The notes: generated by a model not told the origin, from the letters alone. Positions 40,568-53,040 are shown, numbered from the stretch's first letter. The stretch is DNA of 64,000 nucleotides from Pogonophryne albipinna (GCA_028583405.1 CM053249.1:41693499-41757498), one strand, 5' to 3'. Numbers and translations are program-made.

Positions 40568-41954
40568 TCAATTTGTGGTGTCGTTCATTTTTCTTTTATA
40601 TTCAACCCATTTTTCCCATTTGGACTCAAATGTCCCTTCCTGGACCCTCAATATGTGTGTGAATCTCTCCATATCAAATATTTCCTGTACTACTGCCAGC
40701 CATTGCTCCTTTGTAGGTGGATCTGCTTTGTACCATGCTCTGGTAATTGTTTTCTTGCTGGCAGCCAGCAGCACCTTAATCAGGTATCTGTCCCCACCCT
40801 GTGTGTTTTCCTGTACCAGATTCCCCAAATATAACATCAGGCCGGTCTTAGGAGCCTCATAACCTAATATCCCCTTCGATACTCCCCACACTTCCTCCCA
40901 GTATCCCTTCATCTTTTGGCATTTAAAAAAAATGTATGTGTGGTCTGCCCCCACCTTCGCCGCATTGCCTCCAACATGCGTTCTGTTCCGGGGCATACCT
41001 CCCTTTTATCTTTGGGGTTATGAAGTATCTGATTATGTTTTTCCACCCAAATTCCCTCCATACCCTTGACCCAGTAGTTGAATGCTGCACTCTACATACA
41101 TTATACCATTCTTCCTCTGTCATATCAATCCCGAGTTCTTTCTCCCACTTTTCTTTTATATAGAGTTGAATTCCCCCTACTCTCCAACAGAGCTTGATAT
41201 AGAGCTGAAATCACCCTGCCTTTCTTCCCTTCATATGCTTCAATCATGACCTTAATTACCCCATTTTGTTTAGTGTTTTTATCCATTTTTATTTCTTTTA
41301 TATAATAGTCTCTCACCTGTAAGTATCTAAAATGGTCACCCCTTTCCAGATCGAACTTATCTCTTAGATATTGAAAACTCTGCATTTCCCCTTTCTCCAC
41401 CATCCTACATATTGCTGTGATGCCCCCTCGGGCCCATCGCTTAAAACCTGCATCTTCTTTTCCCGGCTGGAATTTATTATCATTTGTTATCCATCTCAAA
41501 ATATGTGTCTGTTTTCCTATTTTGTATCTCTTTATTACCGTGTTCCAAGTGTTTAAAGTGAATTTTGTGATTGGGTCTAATACGTTTTCCTGTGTCCTGA
41601 ATAATTCTTTATCCCCGAGTAGTTTTTGAATCTGGTAGTTTTCCCCATTTGTTTCGATGTCCTTCCATTTAGCTACGTATTCCATATTACACCAGCATGC
41701 CACTGTTCTGATTTGTGCTGCATAATAATAATCCTGGAAACTCGGCACTGCCAATCCTCCTCTCCCTTTGGGTAGCTGCAGTGTTGCAAGCCTAATCCTG
41801 GGCCTCCCCCCCCCCCAAATAAACCTTGAAATCCATTTATCCCATTCCATAAATTGACTTTGTGGAATAGATATAGGTAGTGATTGGTAAAGGTACAGTA
41901 GCCTAGGCAGTATATTCATTTTAACTATTTCAATCCTTGAACTAAGGTCTAAGG
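40568..41954 (-). pseudogene. L1 ORF2: C-terminal region
   Basis: Continues after the hAT with KMNILPRLLYLYQSLPI, FIWGGGRPRI and GGLAVPSFQDYYYAAQ, typical post-RT L1 sequence, and ends with FKCQKMKGYWEEV. Two frameshifts, near 41140 and near 40955 (an extra G in a G run), divide it into three frames. Stop at 40568, then ~175 bp 3' UTR. Confidence 0.85.
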
Positions 41955-42092
41955 CAGGGATCACCAACTACATTTGTCCAAGGGCCAAAATGTATCCAAG
42001 AGACACTATCGCGGGCCGGGGGGGGGGGGGGGGGTACAGGTACTGCATAAAGCTTAGCAGACTCTTCACGCTAACGAAGGATCACTTCTAGG

Positions 42093-43013
42093 CAGGGTTG
42101 GGAGGGTTACTTTGTAAATGTAATCAGTTACTGAATACTGAATACATGCTCTGAAAGTAATCAGAATACAGTTACAGTTACGTGTCTTATAAAAGTAACG
42201 TGTTCAGGTTACTTTTAGAATACTTTTGGAATACTTTCTTTTTCCAAAACAGATGTTTTGGTGAGCAGGAGACACTTGTTTTACTGTTTTAATGGCTTAT
42301 CAAGAACTCAAACACAACATCTTGGTGTCATTCTGGACAGCTCCCTCTCATCTGCACCCCACATAAAAAACATCACCCGGACTGCATTCTCCTACTGTAA
42401 ACCTTTCCTTAGAATATGTTATGAATTGTAAGGTGTCCTTGGGTGCTTTGAAAGGCGCCCCTAAATAGAATGAATTATCATTATTATTATTATTATTATC
42501 TGAAACGATGTAATAACTTTTCAAACTTGTTCCAGTCACTTGCCCCATGCCTTCAGCAGCAGCAGGCCATTCACTTTGATTTGATCCCGTTATAAATGTC
42601 ATCATTTCAACAATAAAGAAATGCTACATAAACGTTATCTTGCACATTTTATCGAACCATCTCCGTTTTTTAACTTTCAATATAGTTTAAAAGAGATCTC
42701 TCTCTCTCTCATCTGCGTGCGGGGGCGGGGCCTCACAGACACGCTGCATCTCTCTCGCTCACAGACATGCTGCAGCGCTGTGCAGTGTGCACACAGTTCT
42801 GCCGGTAATGAATATTACATTTTGTGAGGAAACTTTTCCACCAATAATTCCAATAAGTATTCCAAAATGTATTCACTTCAGGTTTACGAAAGTAACTGTA
42901 ATCAGATTACTCGTTTTTCAAATGTAACGCCAGCTGAATACACTTAGCCTGCTTGATTTTTGTATTCTGATTACGTAACGCCGTTACATATATTCCGTTA
43001 CAACCCAACCCTG
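42093..43013. mobile_element. hAT-type MITE nested inside the L1-borne hAT
   Basis: Ends CAGGGTTGGGAGGGTTAC and inverted CAGGGTTGGGTTGTAACGG, flanked by CTTCTAGG at 42085-42092 and 43014-43021. Body has 'gtaatcagattac' motifs of this common fish family. Confidence 0.9.
42305..42502 (+). mobile_element. LINE 3' end nested inside the MITE
   Basis: Short reading LGVILDSSLSS.PHIKNITRTAF, the conserved C-terminal RT block of a jockey/CR1-type LINE, then 'gtgtccttgggtgctttgaaaggcgc' type 3' UTR and an ATT/TTA trinucleotide tail at 42477-42501. Confidence 0.75.
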
Positions 43014-43370
43014 CTTCTAGGCTACTGTCCCGCAGCTCCTGCCTCTCTGTTGGACTCTGTGGCAGCGGGGCTGCTGCTGTGGTGCGGAGCGCACAAAGCA
43101 GACTCTTCACAACGAAGGATCACTTCTTCTTCTTCTTCAAGGAAGGGGAGGTTTCGCAGTACGCAGTCTACTGTCCCGCAGCTGCTGCCTCTCTGTTGGA
43201 CACCGGTACTGCACCTTACTCACGAGACGTTGTAAAAAAAAAAGGGTGGGGGGCGAACGCAGTAACCACTCCGCCAACGCCACAGTCACCCCCGTCGTGC
43301 GGGCCGGATGAGAATGTCTGGCGGGCCGGATGTGGCCCGCGGGCCGCCAGTTGGTGGTCACTGGTCTAAG

Positions 43371-44398
43371 GTCTGTATTGTCCACCTACATAAATCCCTC
43401 TTGATATTCTGATTGATCTGCTTATAATTTGCATTGTATAATTTGTCTAATCCTTTTGTGATGTTAACCCTTAAATATTTAATTGTATCCATGTCCCATC
43501 TAATTCTGTATTTGTCTTTGATCTCTGGTGTTGGTGTGTAGTTTAGTGCTAAAATCAGTGTCTTTGTCACGTTTAGTTTGTACCCTGAGTATTGTCCATA
43601 TTCCTCCAGTAAATCCATCAGTATCGGGAAGCCCACGTCTGGTTGCCCCATGTATGCTATCAAGTCGTCCGCAAATAGTCCCAATTTGTGTTCTAAACCT
43701 CCTGCCTCAACCCCCTTTATATTCTTGTTCTGCCTAATTGCTTGGGCCAATGGTTCGATGAAGATATCAAAAAGTGTTGGGGAGAGACAGCAGCCCTGTC
43801 TTGTCGACCTCTCTAATTTAATCCGATCCGTCAGACTACCGTTCACTTTCACTCTAGCTGTTGGTTCATGATACAATGATTTTATACATTTGATTGACTT
43901 TTCATTAAATCCAAACTTTTCTAAGACATTATACAAATAGACCCAGTTCACACTATCAAAAGCGTTTTCTGCATCTATACTCACTGAAATTGCACTGTCT
44001 CCCCTCCTTTGGGCCTCCTCCACTATATGAATTGTTTTCCTTGTATTATCTTGTGTCTGTCTCCCTCTAATAAAACCAGTCTGGTCCTCATCTATAATGT
44101 CGGGCATGAATGTCTCAAATCTTTTCGAAATGATGGACGTATGCATCTTGTAGTCTACATTAAGTATGGATATTGGTCTAAAGCTACTACATAATTCTTT
44201 ATCCTTGCCTTCCTTGGGAATTGTAGTAATGATAGCCTCTTTCCATGACGGGGGAGTTTTGTTCTCTTTCATAGTATAGTTAAATGATGCCAACAGTAAG
44301 GGGCTTAATTCCGATTTGAATATCTTATAAAATTCGGATGGCAGCCCGTCGCTGCCTGGTGACTTGCTATTTTTCATTCTACTAATTGCATCCCCCAT
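43371..44398 (-). pseudogene. L1 ORF2: reverse transcriptase domain
   Basis: Reads SKSPGSDGLPSEFYK, FRPISILNVDYK, DQTGFIRGRQTQDNTRK, SIDAENAFDSVNW, TRQGCCLSPTLFDIFIEPLA and LFADDLIAYM, so the F/YADD catalytic motif is present. Open for about 340 codons until the hAT target duplication at 43364-43371. Confidence 0.9.
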
Positions 44399-45738
44399 CT
44401 TTTTCTGTAATATCTGAGTTCAATAACCTATTCTGTTCTTCTCCTATCGATGGTAGGTCCAGCCCCTCTAAAAATGCCTTCATACTCTCTTCCTCTGCTG
44501 CAGTTGGTTGTGCGTATAGTGTCCTATAATAATCCTCAAATGCTCTCTCTATTTCCTCCGGCTCTCTTAGTAACTCATTGGTTTTAGGATTCCTAATCTT
44601 ATGTATAGTGTTTAATGTTTGTTGTGCCCTTATCTTTCTAGCCAATAATCTATTTGCTTTGGGCCCCCCTTCATAATATGCCTGCTTTACAAACCTAGCT
44701 TTCTTCTCCACCTCTATTAATAATATATTTTCTATCTTCCCTCTAATGTCCTTAACCTTCCTAAGTGTCTCTGGGTCATTTGTATTTTTATGTTGCCTCT
44801 CTAATTCTTTTAGTTGCCCCGTTAAATTTTGATAGAGTTCCAGTCTGGTTCTTTTAAGGTGTGCCGTTTGTGCTATTAGTTTCCCCCTTAATACTGCCTT
44901 TAGTGCATCCCACAGAATCGTTGGGAGTACTTCACCATTATCATTTTCCTCCTTATATCTGATTATCTCTCTCTTTATTTCGTCCACTAACCCCTTATTG
45001 TTTAATAGACCCACATTCAATCTCCAGACGGTGTTCTTCCTCCTACCATTTAGATTCAATGTTAGATATATTGCACTATGGTCAGACAGGTCTGTAACAC
45101 CTATTCTACAGTCTTCTACCCTATATTTATCTCCCTTTGACATAAAAAAGTAATCTATCCTAGAATAGACTGAGTGTGGGTGTGAGTAGTGTGTGTAGTC
45201 TCTATCTAGTGTGTGTATATCTCTCCATATATCTGTGATTCCTAGTTCCTTCAGTTGTATGTTCATGTATCTGACAATATGCGTCCTAGCCTTCCTTGTA
45301 CTTGTTGTATCTAAATCATAGTTTAGTACCACATTGAAGGCCCCCCCGCAAATCATAATTCCTTCCATTTCCACAGCTATGATATCAAACAATTCCTTAA
45401 AAAAAGTCTTATCGCTGTCCGGTGGGGCGTAAACATTAATTAGTGTAACCATTTGTCCTTCCATTTTCCCCTTGATCACCACATACCTCCCCTCTCTGTC
45501 ATATATTTCTTTGTTTATTTCAAATTTTACTGAGTTCCCAATTAGTGTAGCCACCCCTCTCCTACCTTGCTTAAATGAACTATAAAATGTGTTGTTATAT
45601 CCATACCTTTTATGTTCTTGTACTGATAGGTGAGTTTCTTGCAATAAGATAACCTGCATCTCCTCCTTTCTAAATTTGGTTAATACTTTCCCCCCTTTTA
45701 ATCGGATTGTTCAAACCATTGACATTTAACGACACCAT
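44382..45738 (-). pseudogene. L1 ORF2: AP endonuclease domain and linker
   Basis: ORF2 starts MVSLNVNGLNNPIKRG at 45738. One extra G in a G6 run near 45692 shifts the frame, after which 45659-44382 is open for 425 codons. It contains LLQETHL, INVYAPP, ICGGAFNVV (family: GDFN), RIDYFF and DLSDHSAIYL, the APE-type nuclease blocks that nick target DNA. The Gly-Asp is replaced by Gly-Ala in the GDFN block, a change that would weaken catalysis. A frameshift near 44395 separates it from RT. Confidence 0.85.
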
Positions 45739-46424
45739 TTTGATTCTCCTACGTTGCATTATATTTCCCTTCAAAGCATCTTTTCGTTCCCTCCATGTCA
45801 CAAAACACAATATATATAGTAGCAGCAACCGCTAAGCTAAACAAATACAAATTAAACATCAGAACTTGGTCTTCCAAGGTTTCCGGGGGTTTCAAAAATA
45901 TCCCCCTTTTCCCCCGCTGGTGGGTGGAAGGTAAGGCCTCTCCTAGTGAGAGGGCCCCCCCTAGTGGCGGAGATCTCTCCTGTGGCTGATCTCCCAAGCT
46001 CACTATAATTGTCCAGCGTGTGGTTTAAACTCCGGAGCTCCCGGCCAGAACTTTGTGAACATTTTTCATATAGTCTTTAAACCCCTGGTCTCTGTATTGG
46101 CGATGGAGGTGATTCTATGTTTCTAGTGAATTAGCACTTCTTTAAATTAGTCCGAATCAAATCGTAAAATGTTATAGATAAATAATTCCCCAGCCTGCAT
46201 ACATGTCCATACAGGTTCCTTTTATAAAAACAAATAACAATCTTTCTTACTCACCCACTGCAGTGTTTCAAAGGTATTTTCGGGGCACAAAATAAAAGGC
46301 TATAGCATTTATAAGTAATTTGGTTAAATCTGTTTGTGTCTGTGCTCTGTCTTTTTCTGATCGCCGTGGCCCGTCACCTCTCATCCTTCTGTCTTTTCAA
46401 CGCCGTATCTTGTTCCCTCATAGA

Positions 46425-47567
46425 CTACTCATCAACACCCTCGATACGGTGCCGGTCTTCCCTCACTCCCATCTCGTTGTTGTCTCCCCGCTCTCGTCTC
46501 CGAAGTCTGGTCCACTTGCGCGCTGCCTCCAGTCTCTGCAGCAGCGTAGGTCTCTCTACTCCCGGGTCCGGCACCTGCCAGTCTCTCTGCCACATCGCCC
46601 TCACCGCGTCCTGAGCACTCTTATACACTATCGTTCCTTCGTTCCAGTAAACCCTCAGTGTGTCCATTGGAGATTGAAACCGAATCCCATTATCTTTGAG
46701 AATTCTCTTGAGCCTCGCATATTTCCGACGTTTAACCGCCACCTCAGAAGAATAATCGTGGTCGAATGTCACTCTCCGTCCCTTCCCTTCCATCGCCGTT
46801 CGCCAGGCCGTCTTAATGACGTTCTCCTTGACCTCGAACCTCAAGAAGTTGACAATAATGGCTCTTGGGGGTTTGTCTGGTTGTGGTTTTGGAGCAGGTG
46901 CCCTGTGCGCCGTTTGAATCTCCAACTTAATATCCTCCGACATTCGCAGCTCCTTGTGAATTAACCTGTCGACCTACTCGGAGACCGAGTCTCCCTCTAT
47001 TCCCTCCTTCAACCACCAGATTCGTATATTATTTCTTCTCGACCTCCCTTCTATGTCGGACAGCTTATCTTGGAGCTTGGTTTGTTGTTCAAGAGAGGCC
47101 GTAATAATGTCCTGGACGTCGGTACTCCACTCCTCGACCCCAGCCGTACGCTCTTCTAGGATCTCCATATCCTTCTTTTGGGCCCGCATCTCCGCCTCAG
47201 CGGTCTCGAAGTTTCTATTTGTTTCCTCTCTGAAGCTATCAAGCCTTTGCTTCATATCTTCTCCGTGTTTGTCAATATATTCTCTCAGTTGTCCCATTTC
47301 TTCACGTACTCCTCTTAGATTTTCTTCCATCCGCCTGCCAATTTGATCCAGTTTAGCATCCATGTTGTGCTGGGCTTTCTCGAGTTTATCCCGCATGGCA
47401 TCTAAGCTAGTCTGCAGCGCCGACACCCAGCTAGGTTGCTCGTCGTTGCTAGCTTTAGCGTTAGCCGTTAGCGGCTGACTGTGTTCCGTCTGGACCTGCA
47501 TCTCTCCCGGCTGTTTTACGGCTTTTGTTTTTTTCTCCGTTCCTTTCTTATTTACTAATTTGCTCAT
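46425..47567 (-). pseudogene. L1 ORF1 protein, one premature stop
   Basis: 381-codon reading. Residues ~40-180 are a heptad-rich coiled coil (trimerisation in L1 ORF1p), followed by RSRRNNIRI, the start of the RRM-like domain, and a basic C-terminal domain (PPRAIIVNFLRF, VYWNEGTIVYKSAQDA). ORF1p is a nucleic-acid chaperone that coats L1 RNA. A TAG at 46974-46976 breaks the frame, but the same frame continues on both sides. Confidence 0.85.
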
Positions 47568-47696
47568 GACCTATTCTTCCAACTTCGAATCACATTTATC
47601 GGGGTTTTCTTCCTTTTTGAACTTATTTGGCCGGGAGCTCCTCTTCTTAGCTGCTTATCGCCTCATGTGTAAACCGGAAGTCCCATCACAAGACAT

Positions 47697-48306
47697 TTTA
47701 AGACAGGCTACACTGCTGCAGGAGAAAGAGAAGTTATTTAAAGAGAATGGTTCTGTGAATGTGAGGCAGCAGGAACGCTCCATGGAGGAAATTCAGTCGA
47801 GAAGAGTAAATGGAACAATATACCAGCTTTTAATCATGCACTTTTAGTAGTTGAAATAATAATTTTCTCGAAATATGGTGTATACTGATTCTGGAGTAAT
47901 GTCATGTCATTTTAGTTAAAGACTGAGAATTACACTTCGGATGGGCCTGAGCACACACTGTGACGAAACAATATAAAATATTACAAAGAATATCTTTATC
48001 AACTTAAAAGTAGCCTATAATTACTTAATTATTTTTCATTTTATTCAAGTGGGCACTATTATTGTACCCATTGTAGTAGTTTGGTTTATGAGCAGGAGGA
48101 TGTGATGCTGTAGGCACACAGAGGCAGTCCTGTGTGAGAACCCTCATCTGACAATACACGTTAGGAGCATTCAGTGGGCTCGCCCCGTCAGGAATGATTA
48201 CTTTTATGAACGTGTCAGTGAGATGATCTTGAAGCACCTGAGGAGGTTTAGCTCCTATAAGACTTTGAAGATCAAATGGTAAATGGACTGTATGATATGC
48301 TTTATC
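47697..48306. other. Sequence right of L1, unassigned
   Basis: The L1 target site runs on into a plus-strand reading LRQATLLQEKEKLFKENGSV (to about 47847), which I cannot place. No splice or start evidence. Confidence 0.3.
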
Positions 48307-48491
48307 TGTCAGGGTGAGCAAAGCAGGCAGGACCCAAATGCAGGAACAGATCGAGGTATAACTGAAAAAATACCTTTATTTCAAGGCTACAACTGTACAT
48401 ACAGAGCAGAACTATCTCCCCCGTGAACACACTCAACAACAACAAGGATCTCACAAAGACTAACAGAAAAAGCAGAACCATTAACCATGAC
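48307..48491 (-). repeat. Solo-LTR-like fragment
   Basis: Begins TGTCAGGGTGAGC and ends 'catgaca', so both ends are TGTCA inverse. 'gcaggcaggacccaaatgc' and a minus-strand AAATAAAGG-like signal are typical of a frequent fish LTR end. Imperfect direct repeats 'ctgtatga.atg..ttat' border it. Confidence 0.45.
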
Positions 48492-48782
48492 ACTGTATGA
48501 AATGTGTTATTTAATAACTTATCAGCATAAACTGTATTTAGTTATTTCAGATTTATAAATCATTTTTAATTTCTAACGCTGATTATTATTTATTTATGAA
48601 TCATTATCAAAGTGTGTGATTGAGTATAATTGTGTCATGCCTTTGCTATGTGCAAACATTATTTGACAGAGACCAGAGAGTTCATTGTCGACTCATTAGG
48701 CAGTTTATCAGGTAGTCCTAGCTGTCTGATCCAACAGTGCTCCATGAAGGTTATGGTGTACACCTGTACTTCCTGCACGTCA

Positions 48783-48797
48783 CCAGTAGAGGGCGCT
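48783..48797 (+). promoter_or_regulatory. CTCF-like motif
   Basis: CCAGTAGAGGGCGCT fits CCASYAGRKGGCRS at every position. Context is non-coding and no repeat boundary is evident. Confidence 0.45.
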
Positions 48798-49183
48798 GCA
48801 GGCTTTGATTCTGGGACTTGTCTTCAGGCCAACAGTGTCATCATTCAGTTCAGATTTGGATGAAGTTTTATCCATATATTGTTCAAAGTACATGATTTTA
48901 CTTTATTAGGTTATGAAAGTTCTTTGCAGAGAAGAAGTTCCACTGAATGATCTGAATGAGACAGACGCAGACCCGGCCTCCTTAACTCAAAGCATGAATG
49001 TGCATTTAAAACCGAGTTTAACATCAATGGTAGCCTACCCAAAACATATAGTAACAAACCTTTCATTAAACATGATTTTACTTTGTAAAATGTACCCTGT
49101 TTCAGCTCCACATAAGGTGCAGTAACCCAAAGTATTTCTTAGTGTCACGGAAAACTGTTTTACTTTGAAAGTGTTCATCCGCT

Positions 49184-49367
49184 GGCCGTTTCTCAATGTC
49201 GAGTAAACCTGCTGCAGAGACACTATTTCAAGTATACTACGTTATCGAGTGGCACCGAAGGACTGTTTAAATGCATGTTAAATGCCCAGCATTCGGCGCC
49301 ACTCGATGACGTAGTATATTTGAAATAGTGGCTCTGCAGCAGGTATACTCGACATTGAGAAACGGCC
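49184..49367. mobile_element. Hairpin MITE
   Basis: 184 bp that folds back on itself: the first ~75 bp (GGCCGTTTCTCAATGTCGAG...) is the inverse of the last ~75 bp with few mismatches, around a ~35-bp loop. The flanks show no clear target duplication. Confidence 0.8.
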
Positions 49368-49371
49368 CCTG

Positions 49372-49614
49372 TCTCATGTCTGTCTTTGCTTCCTGTCTCT
49401 GTCTGATTATCTGATTCTGGTCACCTGGTGCCTCTCCAGCAGTGTCTTGTCTTCTTCATGCGTCTCGTATGAATATACATTTTGTGGGTTCTTTGAGTTT
49501 ACAAAGGAGAGAGTTTTGGTCTAGTTGATGTTTGTAACCTTGAATAAAGGTCATTCTCAGTTTAAGCCTTTGCCCATGCGGCACTTGGGTCCTACCTGCC
49601 CTGCTCTCCCTTAA
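49372..49614 (+). repeat. Second LTR-like end, plus orientation
   Basis: Contains GAATAAAGG (polyadenylation-like) and then 'gcacttgggtcctacctgccctgctctccc', which is the inverse-complement counterpart of the start of 48307-48491. Probably the 3' end of a retroelement of the same broad family. Confidence 0.4.
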
Positions 49615-49619
49615 CACTT

Positions 49620-51195
49620 AACTGAATAAATTCAGGAGTACTTGTGGTGGTGGTATTTGTCCTTAACTGTCCATGGACACATCCTCAACGATCTAAAATG
49701 AATATGAACTGAGTTCACTGCATTAAGCATCAAAAGAGCGAAAGACAATACTTGTGTTTAAATGCTCATGTTGCTGTAACTCACTCATATTAACACTGGG
49801 TGCACACAATGTTAGAAAAGCTTACTAGTGGCCTCTGGTGTCACCTTGTTTCAGAAAGAGATGGGGAGCACACCCAGAGACACAGCTATTTGTAGGTCTG
49901 GCCCTCAGAGGGACGTGTAGAGCTGTATATCTTGCTTCATACATTACTACGATCAGCAGGCCTTGTGCTCGTTGGATTATAAGGTCTTACAAATGGCTGT
50001 TTGGTTACTGTGGGGGGAGGTAGGCGAGACGTATTGTGGTCGGTGGGGGGGCAGAGCTGTGCTCTGCCAGTCAGGTCTGGCCTCAGAGCCTCGGAGGTTT
50101 GTCAAAAGAAACACTGATGGCTTTTAAAGAGCTGCAGGCCATCACTGGATGGGTAATTTACATACTTTCTAGATTTTGGTGAGGGGCCAAAAGCAACAGG
50201 CTGGAGGCTCACTCGCTCTGGAACAGGATATTGGGTTAGTAATGGCTGTCAGGGGACCAGCAGAACGACATGAAAGGCTGTTTTCACACATATTGAGAGC
50301 TTGCAGAAGTTTGGGCATGAAACTATCTATAGATAGGACAGTCAGGAACATGCTGGAATGAAAACGTTTCACTTTTGACCTTGCACAACACAAATTACAA
50401 TTGATTTGTTGTATAGCCCAATAGCACAATAGTCTCAGCGGGTTTTACAGACTGTACACACTTGTCATCTCTGACCATTAACTCTTTCACTAGATGTCCA
50501 TACCTTTAAAACCTTTTCTTCATTTTTTACATCTTCTACTGTCATGTGAATATTAGCAGTTGGCGCATAGAGATCAGCAATGGATGAATCTTCTCCTCCA
50601 GTCGGGTGACATTAAACCACGGCACAGAAGATGGAAGTGAAAGCAAAAGTAACGTTTTAATTGAGTGGAAAACTGGGAATTGACAAACATTAAAGCTCAT
50701 CAGAAAACAGCATAAACAAACAGTTGGGCCGAACTGTGGGTCAGTGTTTAAAGGTTAAAAGATGTTCAGGTTCCGGGGACTGAAACAAACATTCTCTACT
50801 GAATGAGGAACTTTTAAAAAACACTCTTTAAGAGCATTATTTATTATGTGATTATAGCCTCTTTGTCCACTTTGAAAGTGCATACAACAGCAGTATTGTA
50901 ATGGCCTTAATTTCAGCTCTAACTGAGGGCCCCTCTGGGTTTTGGCCCTTGGGGGACACCTTGCCTGGGCTTCAGCCTCTGGCAGCAGGGTTAACCCCCC
51001 CCTGGGGCTCGGCCTGGCTGAACTCTTCCTAATTGTCGTGTAATCAAGACCAATTAGGAGCCAATTAGAAGCAGATGTGGGTCTCTGCCTCACAGAGGGT
51101 GACTGGCTGTCTACATGATGTGGCCTGCCGACATGGCCACTTTCATACAGATCATACTAATGCCCTCGATTGGTCTCATGTCATTCAAGCTTGGG
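49620..51195. other. No gene recognised
   Basis: Ordinary non-coding sequence. Frames do not exceed about 110 codons and have no domain signs. Confidence 0.4.
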
Positions 51196-51199
51196 AGTG

Positions 51200-51375
51200 T
51201 ATGTGTGGCGCGAGCGAGAGAGAAAGCGCGCGCACCGGTTCCGTGTATTGTTGTTGTTAGCATCTGGTGCTAGCTAGCTGCGCTAACGGATATAATGAGC
51301 TGTCAACAAGGTGTAGGAGAGTCCTCTCCTGTCAGACTGAGAGACTGATAACTACAGCTCAGGTGAGGTAAAGGA
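51200..51375 (+). promoter_or_regulatory. Possible CpG-rich promoter / untranslated first exon
   Basis: A local CpG cluster ('gcgcgagcgagagagaaagcg') is followed by a 5'-UTR-like stretch and a good donor, CTCAG|gtgagg, near 51361. No coding exon follows within the window. Speculative. Confidence 0.2.
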
Positions 51376-51465
51376 CTCTGAGTGTTTAGATAGTTAACTT
51401 AGTCTAAGTTCTCTGTGGGTCTCAAACGGTTTGGTCACCATTTCTGTAAACATATATTTCCTTTT

Positions 51466-51900
51466 GAAGGGGGAGTGATTAGTAAAATATGCATGAATAA
51501 TTTAAAAAAAAGTTAACTGAAAAAAGGTAAGATAAACTTTAAAAACTTGTTGAGAGCTAAAACTAGTCTTTGCTGCTGCCTCAAAGAGGAGCAGGGGGGA
51601 GACAGGAGAGGCTGGTTCAGGAGCCCAGACACACTCACAACTATAAATGAAACAAATAAATAAACAAGTTTCAATATTTTTTCATATTGGATATGGTATG
51701 TTATTGGTTATGGCCATGTTCTTATGATTTTATGATTATTTAAATGTATACAGTTCTGTTTCATATGGGTGTAGTCTCTTTATTTCCCCCTCAAAGTGCA
51801 CCAGATTGATGCATTTAAGTCCAACATTTAAAAAAAAATCTTACCGGGGGAGCATGCCGCCGGACCCCCCTAGAGGATTTGAGGTCCACCTCCACTTAAA
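51466..51900 (-). mobile_element. hAT fragment (same family as 12240-12480)
   Basis: Inverse of the 'actaatcactc..cttt' and 'gtgcactttgag...gtggacctca' parts of the 12-kb and 60-kb copies, with the 'ccgggggagcatgc' palindrome. Middle deleted. Confidence 0.65.
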
Positions 51901-53040
51901 ATATGTTCACATGGATAGGTTCCTAAATAGATTTTGAATTTTTTTTTAAATAGTAACCCATGTCCATATGTTTATTCTGGGGTAGTAGATTTAAAGTTTA
52001 GGGCTATCAGTGAGCCTATCACTATGGGCAGCAACGCTGTAAATATTGACAAATAAATCCAGGAAAATGGCACAAAAGAAAACTGATAGTGGCCTGGCTG
52101 GGTGTATAATTCCCGGCCTGACTTATTGTCCCTGACCCTGGACGCTGAGCAGACTCTGGTTATATTATTCATTCCTGGGTTTATAACAAGCACACTCTTT
52201 AAATACTTCTCCTGTTGAAATAAAACACAGAGGTAGAGCTGGCAAAAAAAGCATGGTGGAAAATTGTTTGTGATAAAAGATGTCCTCTCGCAGTGTTTGA
52301 GGAACAGATATAAAGATATATTTAAATCAGACATTGACTCTTTGTGTCATGCAACTTCCACAGCGGAGCCCAAAGGCCACCAAGGCCTGCAGCGGGGGGG
52401 GGGGGGGGGTTACTATGAGTCCAGAAAGCTGTTGATGAAAGGACTGACATGACATTAAAGTCTCTGTCTCTGGCATGGCTGCAGAGTGTCCTTTACCCCA
52501 CAGATTCCTGTGATACGGCTAAAGTAAATGTGGGCCTTGTTGTATATGCCTTACCGAAGTATACTGTTTATTTAACATCTCCAGTGTGCTGAGTTATGAG
52601 TAGTAATGATTACGCAAATGCCCAGTGTTTGGGCTATTGTACCAGGAGTGCCTCCAAACAGGCCTACTGGTGTTTATTTGAATTTTCCATTTTATATTGC
52701 CACGTGTCATTAGGCTGTTTAGAGTTTACTCTGAGTGATGGATCATTTCCTTCACCCCTCTCCACTCACTAAAACATGCAGGATGGCGCGTGCTGGTCCT
52801 GAAGGTGGAGACTACGTGCATGTGTGTGTACTGTCTCCATGGCCAGAGATAATGGCATGACAGATGTCTTATTTCATACAACACAGACAACAGCTGTACA
52901 GCCAGTGCTATTTCTGGACTTCAGTCTTCAACCGTGCTTCTAAAGAAGATGATTTATTTCTGACAACCTGCAGGTTGAATGGAAGTCTATGAGAAAATGA
53001 CCTCACTTTTTCTGAGCCACAGCCTATGGTTGCGGTTAAT
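51901..53040. other. No gene recognised
   Basis: Non-coding. A G18 run lies at 52393-52410. Confidence 0.4.

Larger units (their letters stand above)
41955..43363. mobile_element. hAT insertion in L1 ORF2
   Basis: Ends CAGGGATCACCAACTACATT and inverted CAGTGACCACCAACTGGCGG. GTCTAAGG flanks at 41947-41954 and 43364-43371. It contains a second hAT with its own 8-bp duplication. No transposase. Confidence 0.9.
40391..47683 (-). mobile_element. Full-length L1-type LINE with exact target duplication
   Basis: Two-ORF LINE on the minus strand. Poly-T at 40391-40402 is its poly-A tail. CATCACAAGACAT flanks it at 40378-40390 and 47684-47696. It has a short 5' UTR, ORF1 with coiled coil and RNA-binding parts, ORF2 with endonuclease, RT and C-terminal zinc-finger-like region. 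It resembles fish Swimmer/L1 elements. Damage is light: one stop in ORF1, frameshifts in ORF2 and a 1409-bp hAT. Without the hAT it is about 5.9 kb. Confidence 0.9.

Noticed and set aside
46320..46964. Plus-strand 214-codon open frame
   Set aside because: Antisense shadow of L1 ORF1, whose sense strand has recognisable domains.
48307..49614. One DNA transposon with ~35-bp inverted ends
   Set aside because: The inner sequence and the TGTCA ends of 48307-48491 fit two separate LTR-like pieces better; the inverse match reflects opposite orientation.
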